A DNA stretch of 28,362 bases. Origin: Candidatus Kerfeldbacteria bacterium. GTDB taxonomy: Bacteria > Patescibacteriota > Patescibacteriia > SBBC01 > CAIJZX01. The notes under the pieces are model-generated. The model saw only the letters and a program-made list of their open reading frames with translations. It was not told the origin of the DNA and did no database searches. A program made the translations under genes and the position numbers. Location of the stretch: NCBI GenBank assembly GCA_016194465.1, contig JACQBO010000080.1, positions 1 to 28,362 of the forward strand. Reading direction: 5' to 3'. Below, piece after piece: positions 22,343 to 28,362 of this stretch (the stretch's first letter is position 1; each line of letters opens with the position of its first letter).

Positions 22343-23279
22343 GCCGGCGGGTCTCCGGGAGGAGGTGGCGCTGGCCGAACACACCACGCTAAGAATAGGA
22401 GGCCCGGCTCAATTTTTTTTGTCGGTGAGTACTCGGGCCGAATTGCAGTCAGCCCTGTCCTGGGCTACAGAAAAGGGCATACCGGTGGCGGTGCTTGGCG
22501 GCGGAGCCAATGTAGTCATCGCGGACGCCGGCTTCCCAGGGCTGATGGTGCTCATGGCTAACGAAACGCTGGTCTGGGGTCCAAACACGGTTCAGGTAGG
22601 CGCGGGCACAAAACTTGGTTTTTTGATCGCTCAATCGTTGCGGCGAGGATTTGGTGGTCTGGGATGGTTGATCGGCGTTCCGGGGACCGTGGGGGGATCG
22701 ATCTTTGGAAATGCGGGAAGTCGTGATCACGCGCTTGGTGACTACGTTATTTCCGTCACGGCCGTGCAGCCTGATGGTCAGACAAAAAAGTGGGAGGCGC
22801 GGGACTGTCATTTTCGCTATCGCGCATCACGTTTCAAAGATGAACACCAGATTATTTGGGAAGCAGAATTGAAACTTCCAGCGGTTGATCCAGTGGCGGA
22901 ACGAAAGGTGTTGGTCAAGGCCGCGGAAAAAAAACAATCATCGCAGCCGCTGAGTGACTTGACCGCCGGATGTATGTTTACCAATCCCAAAGTGGAGCGC
23001 GCTCAACTGCCGATGTCGCTGCAAAATTTTTTGGAACCAGATAGCACGATTTCCGCCTGGCGCCTCGTTGACATGGTCGGGTTGAAGGGCAAAACAATCG
23101 GGGGCATCTCCGTGTCTACTCAGCACGCTAATTTTATGATCAACACTGGGCAAGGGACGGCGGGTGAAGCGGTGCAACTGATCAGCTTCATCAAACAGCG
23201 GGTTCGTGATACACTGGGCATACAATTACAAGAAGAAATTCAATTCTTAGGATTTTTGCCCCATGCACATCACCATTAG
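22335..23279 (+). CDS. murB: UDP-N-acetylenolpyruvoylglucosamine reductase MurB
   Basis: 314 residues. MurB is an FAD enzyme that reduces the MurA product to UDP-MurNAc using NADPH. Seen: EHTTLRIGGPAQFF, VLGGGANVVIAD, GFGGLGWLIGVPGTVGGSI with FGNAG, CHFRYRASRFKD, LTAGCMFTNP and STQHANFMIN. The residue that donates a proton in E. coli (Ser229 in GSxFKNP) is Cys213 here. The ATG at 22335 overlaps the end of murC by 8 nt and leaves a normal N-terminus before EHTT; the TTG at 22311 would add eight residues without support. Its 3' end overlaps hpf by 17 nt. Confidence 0.94.
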   Translation: MLRPAGLREEVALAEHTTLRIGGPAQFFLSVSTRAELQSALSWATEKGIPVAVLGGGANVVIADAGFPGLMVLMANETLVWGPNTVQVGAGTKLGFLIAQSLRRGFGGLGWLIGVPGTVGGSIFGNAGSRDHALGDYVISVTAVQPDGQTKKWEARDCHFRYRASRFKDEHQIIWEAELKLPAVDPVAERKVLVKAAEKKQSSQPLSDLTAGCMFTNPKVERAQLPMSLQNFLEPDSTISAWRLVDMVGLKGKTIGGISVSTQHANFMINTGQGTAGEAVQLISFIKQRVRDTLGIQLQEEIQFLGFLPHAHHH

Positions 23280-23568
23280 CGGTAAGGACTTTGCTCTAAC
23301 CCCGGCCATTAAAGAATATGTGATCGAAAAAATTGGGAAGCTAGCGAAGTTTTCGCGGGCCATTGAACGGATCGGGGTAGAACTCGACGTGGATCACAAT
23401 CAGCATCGCGGCCAGATTTACCGGGTTGAAGTATGGATTTACCTGCCAGGGAAAACGTTGCGGGCCGGGCAAAAGGCGAGTAATATGCACGAAGCGATTG
23501 ACACCGTCTATCCAAAACTCGAACGTCAAATTGTCCGTGACAAAGAAAGAAAACGGAAATCGCACTAA
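23263..23568 (+). CDS. hpf: short ribosome hibernation promoting factor (HPF/RaiA)
   Basis: 101 residues, short-form HPF. MHITISGKDFALTPAIKEYVIEKIGKLAKF is the family N-terminus, and the middle shows RVEVWIYLPGKTLRAGQKASNMHEAIDTV, followed by a basic tail (KERKRKSH). The fold binds the 30S decoding centre and blocks translation in stationary phase. No long-form C-terminal dimerisation domain is present. The start lies inside murB (17 nt overlap). A weak AGGA sits 10 nt before it. It closes the mur cluster. Confidence 0.92.
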   Translation: MHITISGKDFALTPAIKEYVIEKIGKLAKFSRAIERIGVELDVDHNQHRGQIYRVEVWIYLPGKTLRAGQKASNMHEAIDTVYPKLERQIVRDKERKRKSH

Positions 23569-23601
23569 GCGCTGATTATTGTTGTTACTGCATCGTGGTT
23601 C

Positions 23602-23621
23602 CTGGCCTTTCGGCGGGCCAG
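23602..23621 (+). terminator. possible terminator hairpin after hpf
   Basis: CTGGCC (23602-23607) and GGCCAG (23616-23621) form a 6 bp perfect stem with an 8 nt loop, followed by a broken T-run (TTCTTTGGTTT). It is a weak terminator candidate located between hpf and the secA promoter. Confidence 0.4.
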
Positions 23622-23661
23622 TTCTTTGGTTTGGCCCTGGATTTCGACCTGAAGAACGCTC

Positions 23662-23690
23662 TTGCTTTAGCGCGTTAATCGTGGTATTAT
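23662..23690 (+). promoter_or_regulatory. secA promoter, nearly leaderless
   Basis: TTGCTT (23662-23667), 17 nt, then TGGTATTAT (extended -10 TATTAT, 23685-23690). Ten nucleotides separate the -10 from the ATG at 23701, so the leader would be about 4 nt. Confidence 0.7.
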
Positions 23691-23700
23691 CTCGCCCGCT

Positions 23701-26415
23701 ATGTCCATGCTAAGTAAGATTTTTGGCGATGCCAATCACCGAGCAGTAAAAGCTCACGATTCATTGCTCGCCGCCATTAATGGTCACAAGGAACTCTTGG
23801 CGGCATGGCCGATGGAGCGTTTTGCAGCTCGGGCGATGGAGATTCGGCAATCAGTGAACGGAGATCCAGCCAAGCTCGAGGCGCATCTACCCGAAGTCTT
23901 CGCCATGGTCCGCGAGGTGAGCAAACGGACGATTCACTTAGAGCATTTCGATGTCCAGCTTCTCGGCGGAATTGTCTTACACCGCGGCGGTATTGCGGAA
24001 ATGAGAACTGGCGAAGGAAAAACGCTGGTGGCGACATCCGCGGTCGTGCTCAATGCCTTGACGGGCAAAGGCGTCCACCTCGTAACCGTCAACGATTACC
24101 TGGCCCGCCGTGACGCCGGATGGATGGGCGCGATTTATCATACCTTAGGGCTGAGCGTCGGCGTCATCGTTCATGAGCAAGCATACCAGTTTGATCCTGA
24201 CTACACTGATCCGGCGGCGCTTGAAGAACGGACGGCCCATCTGCGGCCGATCGAACGCCGGCAAGCCTATGAGTCGGACATCGTCTATGGGACCAACAAC
24301 GAATTTGGCTTCGACTATCTCCGCGACAACATGGTGCCCGATCGTCGCTATCTGGTGCAGCGGTCCTTTTATTTCGCGATTATCGACGAGGTCGACAGCA
24401 TTTTGATCGATGAGGCGCGAACCCCGCTGATCATTTCCGCCCCGGCCGAAGAATCGTCGGAACGGTATCAACGGTTCGTCGACATCGTCGAGCGCCTCGA
24501 GGATGTGACGGACTATGTCATTGACGAGAAAATGCGCACCGCCTCGCTGTCCGAAAGTGGCATCGCCAAGGTCGAAAAAATGCTGGGGCTTAATAATCTC
24601 TATGCGGCGGGCGGGATTGAAATGGTCCATCACCTGGAGCAAGCTCTCAAGGCCAAGACCCTTTTTACCCTGGATCGAGATTATGTTGTCAAGGATGGTG
24701 AAGTGGTCATCGTCGATGAGTTTACGGGCCGGCTGATGTTTGGCCGCCGGTATTCCGAGGGCCTGCACCAAGCCATCGAGGCCAAAGAACGGTTGGAGAT
24801 TAAACAGGAAAGTCAAACCCTAGCCACGGTCACCTTACAAAACCTGTTTCGGCTGTACCCGAAGTTGGCCGGCATGACGGGAACGGCGGCCACCGAAGCC
24901 GAAGAGTTCCACAAAATTTACAATCTTGACGTGACGGTTATTCCGACCAACCGTGATATGATCCGGAAAGATTTGCCGGATAGTGTTTACAAAAATGAAT
25001 CAGGCAAGTTTTCCGCCGTGGCCCGCGAAATCAAACGCCGACACGAAGCCGGGCAGCCGATTCTGGTTGGTACCATTTCCATTGAAAAAAACGAAGCCTT
25101 AAGCGAACTACTGAAGTCAGAAGGTGTGCCCCACGAAATCCTCAACGCCAAGAATCACGAACGGGAGGCGCAAATTATTGCCCAGGCCGGACGGCCGGGC
25201 GCGGTGACGTTGGCGACCAACATTGCCGGTCGGGGCGTTGACATTCTCCTCGGCGGTGCGGAACCCGAACCGGAAGCGGCCGAAAAGGTAAAACAAGCTG
25301 GTGGTCTCCATGTCCTCGGAACAGAACGGCACGAAGCGCGGCGGATCGATAACCAGTTGCGGGGTCGTTCTGGTCGGCAAGGGGATCCTGGTTCGACCCA
25401 GTTTTTTGTGTCCATGGACGATGACTTGCTCCGGATTTTCGGATCGGAACGAATGAAAGGCTTGATGGATCGGATGGGCGTACCCGATGATATGCCAATT
25501 GAAAGCGGCATTGTGTCGAAATCAATCGAACAAGCCCAAAAGAAGGTGGAAGGTCACAACTTCGATATCCGGAAACACCTGGTCGAATACGACGATGTGA
25601 TCAACAAACACCGCGAAGTCATTTACAAACGCCGGCGAGAAATCTTATTTGCCCCTCAACCAGGTGTGACCACCCGGGCCACAGAAGTGATTGCCAAAGA
25701 AATCGACCAGATCGTTTCCTTTCACACTGCTGCGGATAGCCGGCCGCAATGGGATTTGGACGCAATCTATAGTGCCGCGGAAGCCATGGGCCTGGCCGGT
25801 ATCAAAGATCGGTTGCAGATGGAGGACGTCCGGCAAGCTTCGAATGACCCCGGGCAAGACGCGGCCGCCCGGACAAATATCAGTCAGATGCTCATGAAAC
25901 ACGCCGAAGAACACTTGGTGAAGATAGGGCAACAAGTCAGCGATCCGACCGTTTGGCCCGAAGTCCTGCGCAATGTCATGCTCCGGACGATCGACCAGCT
26001 CTGGATTGAACACCTTGACCTGATGGATCGTTTGCGCGAGGGGATCGGCCTGCGCGGCTATGGCCAACGCGACCCGCTGATTGAGTACAAAAAAGAAGCC
26101 TTTGATTTGTTCTCCCAGCTCATCAACAGCATCAACGCCCAAATCGCTAACACGGTTTTCAAAATCACCGTCGAGCCTTCGGCCAATGTCCCGGCCGCCC
26201 AGCCTCGCCAACAACTCGTCACCTCGGCCCCGCAAAAAGAGGCGGTCGAAGCGCGCGACCGCGGGCCGCTGATCAAACCAAAAATGTCAGCCGGCGGCGT
26301 TGATCTCTCTAATGTTGGTCGGAATGATCCTTGCCCTTGCGGTTCAGGTAAGAAGTTTAAGAAGTGCTATGTGGCGAATGATCCGGGGTGTAAATTGCTT
26401 TTTCCAAAACCTTAA
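23701..26415 (+). CDS. secA: preprotein translocase ATPase SecA
   Basis: 904 residues, full length. SecA pushes unfolded preproteins through SecYEG using ATP. Seen in order: MRTGEGKTLVA (Walker A, Lys107), LVTVNDYLARRDAGWMG, FAIIDEVDSILIDEARTPL (DEVD at 229-232), the preprotein cross-linking insert, LYPKLAGMTGTAATEAEEF, TNIAGRGVDILLGG, GTERHEARRIDNQLRGRSGRQGDPG, and the helical scaffold and wing. The C-terminal metal motif reads CPCGSGKKFKKCY (Cys878, Cys880, Cys889), with Tyr890 where the fourth ligand (Cys or His) normally stands. The ATG at 23701 follows its own promoter; ATG at 23707 is an alternative. A truncated NUDIX frame begins 1 nt after the stop. Confidence 0.97.
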   Translation: MSMLSKIFGDANHRAVKAHDSLLAAINGHKELLAAWPMERFAARAMEIRQSVNGDPAKLEAHLPEVFAMVREVSKRTIHLEHFDVQLLGGIVLHRGGIAEMRTGEGKTLVATSAVVLNALTGKGVHLVTVNDYLARRDAGWMGAIYHTLGLSVGVIVHEQAYQFDPDYTDPAALEERTAHLRPIERRQAYESDIVYGTNNEFGFDYLRDNMVPDRRYLVQRSFYFAIIDEVDSILIDEARTPLIISAPAEESSERYQRFVDIVERLEDVTDYVIDEKMRTASLSESGIAKVEKMLGLNNLYAAGGIEMVHHLEQALKAKTLFTLDRDYVVKDGEVVIVDEFTGRLMFGRRYSEGLHQAIEAKERLEIKQESQTLATVTLQNLFRLYPKLAGMTGTAATEAEEFHKIYNLDVTVIPTNRDMIRKDLPDSVYKNESGKFSAVAREIKRRHEAGQPILVGTISIEKNEALSELLKSEGVPHEILNAKNHEREAQIIAQAGRPGAVTLATNIAGRGVDILLGGAEPEPEAAEKVKQAGGLHVLGTERHEARRIDNQLRGRSGRQGDPGSTQFFVSMDDDLLRIFGSERMKGLMDRMGVPDDMPIESGIVSKSIEQAQKKVEGHNFDIRKHLVEYDDVINKHREVIYKRRREILFAPQPGVTTRATEVIAKEIDQIVSFHTAADSRPQWDLDAIYSAAEAMGLAGIKDRLQMEDVRQASNDPGQDAAARTNISQMLMKHAEEHLVKIGQQVSDPTVWPEVLRNVMLRTIDQLWIEHLDLMDRLREGIGLRGYGQRDPLIEYKKEAFDLFSQLINSINAQIANTVFKITVEPSANVPAAQPRQQLVTSAPQKEAVEARDRGPLIKPKMSAGGVDLSNVGRNDPCPCGSGKKFKKCYVANDPGCKLLFPKP

Positions 26416-26416
26416 C

Positions 26417-26551
26417 ATGGCCGATCATTTCGTTCCCAAGCCAGGTCAGACTGACTTCACTCATGTGCGCTGGGCGCCGGTGCTCAATTGTTTGTTACAG
26501 TATCGGGTTTCTCAAGAAAGCTTGGGAAATAAGCTTCTAGAAAGCCGCTAG
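26417..26551 (+). pseudogene. NUDIX hydrolase, N-terminal fragment only
   Basis: The frame opens 1 nt after secA with MADHFVPKPGQTDFTHVRWAP, then VLNCLLQYR. From memory of the family this matches the N-terminus of CPR NUDIX proteins, which continue with a strand such as GKxLxVxR and then the GX5EX7REUXEEXGU box. Here the likeness stops near residue 30 (26504-26506), and the frame ends after 14 unrelated residues at a TAG (26549-26551). No NUDIX box exists downstream in any frame that I could see. The gene is therefore cut by the DNA that begins at about 26505-26515. The family hydrolyses nucleoside-diphosphate-linked compounds, but this fragment cannot be active. Confidence 0.65.
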
Positions 26552-26570
26552 CAAAACTGAGTGTCGACAC

Positions 26571-26604
26571 AAAAAAATCCCCTGTGAGTGTTGCATCACA
26601 GGGG
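26571..26604 (-). terminator. strong Rho-independent terminator for the surface-protein gene
   Basis: CCCCTGTGA (26579-26587) and TCACAGGGG (26596-26604) form a perfect 9 bp stem with an 8 nt loop. On the minus strand it is followed by AT7 (A-run at 26571-26577). It lies just after the stop of the gene at 26614 and is far stronger than any terminator in the rest of the window. Confidence 0.9.
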
Positions 26605-26613
26605 TGGTTAGGG

Positions 26614-28221
26614 TTATCGAACGTGAAGGAGCTTTTGATTGAGGGTCTGGCCGCCGGTGGACAGCCGGTAGAACAGTAGCCCAGTGGGAACTGGGCGTCC
26701 ATCCTCGCCGCGGCCGTTCCATTCGACGTGGTGAGTTCCAGCCACCTGCTTCGTCCTGTGCCACTGCTTGATGCGGCGCCCCTGCACGTCGTACATGACG
26801 AGCGAAGCGTCGGCATCTCGCGGCAGACTGAACTGGAGCGTGACCGTGCCAGTCGAAGGGTTGGGGATTGGCGGAGCCAGTTGTAACCGCTTCGGTCCAT
26901 GGGTGGGTTCAACCTCGTTGACCGGTTGCCCGATGATGACTGGCCTGATCCCGGAGTTGTTGCTGTAGCTGACCTCCGAGCTCAGCGTGAACGGACTGAC
27001 CGTCACCCGGATGCTGTGGGTGTCCGGCGGGGTGACCACCCACGGCGCGGCGATGTTAGCACTTCCACCAGCCGTCAGGTTGACGCTGAGGGAATCGAGT
27101 CGGTACCCCGTTACGTCGTCCCAGACTTCGACTGCGGCGTTGTTGACTGGAGACGCGCCGTAGTTATGGACAATCGCCATGATCTGCACCGAGTCGCCGA
27201 CGACGACCGAGTTTCGGGACAAGGTAACTTCGCTAGAGAGGACGGCGAGATCTTGATACGCGGCCAGCTCAACCGACGTGACATCGACGTAGGTCGTACT
27301 GTCCGGCAAGCTCATTGCCTGAGCCGTCATCACATACTGCCCCAACTGCGGTCCAAGCGGTACGCTGGCCGCGAAGATCCCATCACCAGCCAGACTATCA
27401 CCATGCGCTCCGTCGTCGTACAGCGTAACCGTAAAGGTCGTGCTGTCCGGTCGAAGGACGGTGACGTTCCAGCTTGTGGACGCTAGGGGTAGGCTGGCGT
27501 TTTGCAAGCTGGCCCGGAGACGGACTGAACCATTGTTATAGACGATACTGGTTACAGGGTCCAGTACGACGGCTTTCGTAGTGGAGATTTCCGCTGTTAG
27601 CGTGTACTCTTGCCCGTTAGTCGTGCGAGTCGCGTCGAAGACCGCCACCCAAGTTCCAGGCGCGGGGTTCTCGACCGAGTAGATCGCCAACCCTGTCGAC
27701 GGATCTTCAAAGTAATGAAGTCCCATCGCGGTCAGAGTGTCAGCTGGAGACAGCACTGTCCCGTCCGGCTTGCGAAGTCGGAACAAGGCGCTATCCGCCA
27801 TCATCGACACTTGCAGGAATGGGGTCGGTGGTACGACGACCGTGTGAGTAAACGTTTGTCCGGCCGCCAACGATCCATCTTCCGACAGCAACACCGTGAT
27901 GACGGAGTCGCTGTCGGCTTGGACCTGCTCTGGTGCTAGTCTCTGAAGCGGTGCTGCAGACCGGGTTGGCGCGATGCCACGAAGCATATTGGCAAGAATT
28001 GGGAACAGGTCCGACGCATCCTCGTAGGATCGGTCGAGACCCGGGTAGAGAAGCGGAGTAGAGAGGTGAGCGATCGGATTAAGCCCGATGTCTGTGTCAA
28101 CGAAATCGAACGGTTCATTATTCCAGAGCTTTGCGGCGTTCACACCGACGACACCGTCATTTTGATAATCCAGGCCAAACGCGTACCACTTCTTGCTTGA
28201 GGTCCACGCCGGCAAGGTCAA
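26614..28221 (-). CDS. secreted multi-domain protein with FlgD-like/T9SS-type C-terminal domain, 5' end missing
   Basis: 535 residues from a TTG at 28221. The frame is open further upstream to a stop at 28326-28324 with no good start, so the true N-terminus (and any signal peptide) is missing. Seen: a beta-rich region around 90-210, DDGAHGDSLAGDGIFAASV near 268-286 (an acidic, calcium-binding-like loop seen in secreted proteins), a CARDB-like Ig domain near 320-425 (DLAVLSSEVTLSRNSVVVGDS), and a C-terminal FlgD-Ig/type A sorting-like domain from about 448 (IPNPSTGTVTLQFSLP, MYDVQGRRIKQW, GRPVPTGLLFYRL). Such C-terminal domains serve secretion or anchoring in outer-membrane bacteria of the FCB group and relatives. 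The segment before residue 90 may be the tail of a peptidase domain, but I cannot identify it. It does not fit the surrounding Patescibacteria-like genes. Confidence 0.75.
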   Translation of the reverse strand: MTLPAWTSSKKWYAFGLDYQNDGVVGVNAAKLWNNEPFDFVDTDIGLNPIAHLSTPLLYPGLDRSYEDASDLFPILANMLRGIAPTRSAAPLQRLAPEQVQADSDSVITVLLSEDGSLAAGQTFTHTVVVPPTPFLQVSMMADSALFRLRKPDGTVLSPADTLTAMGLHYFEDPSTGLAIYSVENPAPGTWVAVFDATRTTNGQEYTLTAEISTTKAVVLDPVTSIVYNNGSVRLRASLQNASLPLASTSWNVTVLRPDSTTFTVTLYDDGAHGDSLAGDGIFAASVPLGPQLGQYVMTAQAMSLPDSTTYVDVTSVELAAYQDLAVLSSEVTLSRNSVVVGDSVQIMAIVHNYGASPVNNAAVEVWDDVTGYRLDSLSVNLTAGGSANIAAPWVVTPPDTHSIRVTVSPFTLSSEVSYSNNSGIRPVIIGQPVNEVEPTHGPKRLQLAPPIPNPSTGTVTLQFSLPRDADASLVMYDVQGRRIKQWHRTKQVAGTHHVEWNGRGEDGRPVPTGLLFYRLSTGGQTLNQKLLHVR

Positions 28222-28225
28222 GTGT

Positions 28226-28282
28226 ACAGTTAACCTTAAGAGGTAACTCCCTGGTAGACTAAGGGTGACTAAGGTTAACTGT
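28226..28282. repeat. 57-nt near-palindrome with 13 bp perfect arms
   Basis: ACAGTTAACCTTA (28226-28238) and its exact reverse complement TAAGGTTAACTGT (28270-28282) flank 31 nt, in which CTCCCT and AAGGG can extend the stem imperfectly. CTTTTT follows on the plus strand. It coincides with the point where the surface-protein frame loses its expected 5' end. It may be the end of an insertion element or a terminator-like hairpin. Confidence 0.7.
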
Positions 28283-28294
28283 CTTTTTACCCCT

Positions 28295-28362
28295 ATGCCT
28301 GGTTCACCACTATCTGCTCCTCGTCATATGCGTTTCCGCTGGTATCGCCAAGTGGAGCGCTA
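28295..28362 (+). CDS. start of an unidentified arginine-rich reading frame (runs off the window)
   Basis: From an ATG 12 nt after the palindrome the frame reads MPGSPLSAPRHMRFRWYRQ and stays open to the window end (22 codons). A basic, aromatic N-terminus directly after an inverted repeat would suit a transposase, but 22 residues are too few to assign a family. Confidence 0.25.
   Translation, partial: MPGSPLSAPRHMRFRWYRQVER

Noticed and set aside
24145..24816. 223-codon minus-strand frame inside secA
   Set aside because: It is antisense to invariant SecA motifs, a shadow of a strongly conserved gene.
28226..28282. Integron attC site
   Set aside because: The arms are perfect inverted repeats without the GTTRRRY/RYYYAAC core boxes or the asymmetric bulges of attC.
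1..28362. tRNA, rRNA or CRISPR elements
   Set aside because: TTCGA-type stretches noticed (for example near 393 and 13690) lie inside conserved protein-coding sequence and do not form cloverleaves. No spaced direct repeats were seen.
1..28362. Recoded UGA (genetic code 25)
   Set aside because: TGA ends many genes at conserved C-termini and in ATGA couplings (for example murD, the CtpA-type protease and the gene before mraY), so the standard bacterial code fits.

Overview
The window reads as a compact bacterial chromosome segment, most likely from a Patescibacteria (Candidate Phyla Radiation) lineage. This assignment is an inference. It rests on gene order (pilB-pilC-pilM-pilN-pilO; mraY-murD-ftsW-murG-murC-murB-hpf-secA-NUDIX), on lineage-flavoured residues (GTAGSVTP in MurG, GTRGKSS in MurD), on genes packed with 1-20 bp overlaps, and on few Shine-Dalgarno sequences. 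TGA is used as a normal stop (many ATGA start/stop overlaps), so the UGA-recoded groups (Gracilibacteria/Absconditabacteria) are unlikely. Base composition looks somewhat above 50% GC by eye. There are no tRNA, rRNA or CRISPR loci.

Layout. (1) 1-1033, minus: the 5' part of a dTDP-glucose 4,6-dehydratase gene and a HxGH nucleotidyltransferase, both for activated-sugar synthesis. (2) 1213-4199, plus: an operon of membrane proteins around a GT-C type glycosyltransferase, starting from a good promoter. (3) 4179-5480, minus: a membrane-anchored PEGA protein, facing murA across overlapping promoters. (4) 5569-8626, plus: murA, a CtpA-type protease and ribosomal protein bL9, ending in a 14 bp tail-to-tail overlap with bL27. 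(5) 8613-14279, minus: bL27 from its own promoter, then upstream of it the type IV pilus assembly operon pilB-pilC-pilM-pilN-pilO plus a small membrane protein. (6) 14352-16124, minus: a second GT-C glycosyltransferase. (7) 16104-23568, plus: a small membrane protein gene and the lipid II/division cluster mraY-murD-ftsW-murG-murC-murB-hpf. (8) 23701-26415, plus: secA from its own promoter, followed after 1 nt by the first ~30 codons of a NUDIX gene that is cut off. (9) 26510-28362: DNA of different character, holding a secreted multi-domain protein with a FlgD-like/T9SS-type C-terminal domain, a textbook terminator, a 57-nt near-palindrome and the start of an unidentified reading frame.

How it works together: MurA, MurB, MurC and MurD make the UDP-MurNAc-peptide precursor, MraY and MurG turn it into lipid II, and FtsW polymerises it. 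SecA exports proteins and CtpA trims exported ones. The pilus operon encodes the motor and inner-membrane platform but no pilins. The two GT-C enzymes and the sugar-nucleotide genes suggest surface glycosylation.

Points most worth a second look: the abrupt NUDIX truncation and foreign-looking right end (insertion or chimeric assembly); an FtsW that begins in the middle of its second membrane helix; active-site substitutions in MurA (Cys to Asp), MurG (His to Ser) and MurB (Ser to Cys); several promoters whose -10 box lies so close to the ATG that the mRNA should be leaderless or nearly so; two promoters whose -35 box contains the stop codon of the neighbouring gene; and face-to-face promoters between murA and the PEGA gene. 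I found no clear novel defence or mobile system.
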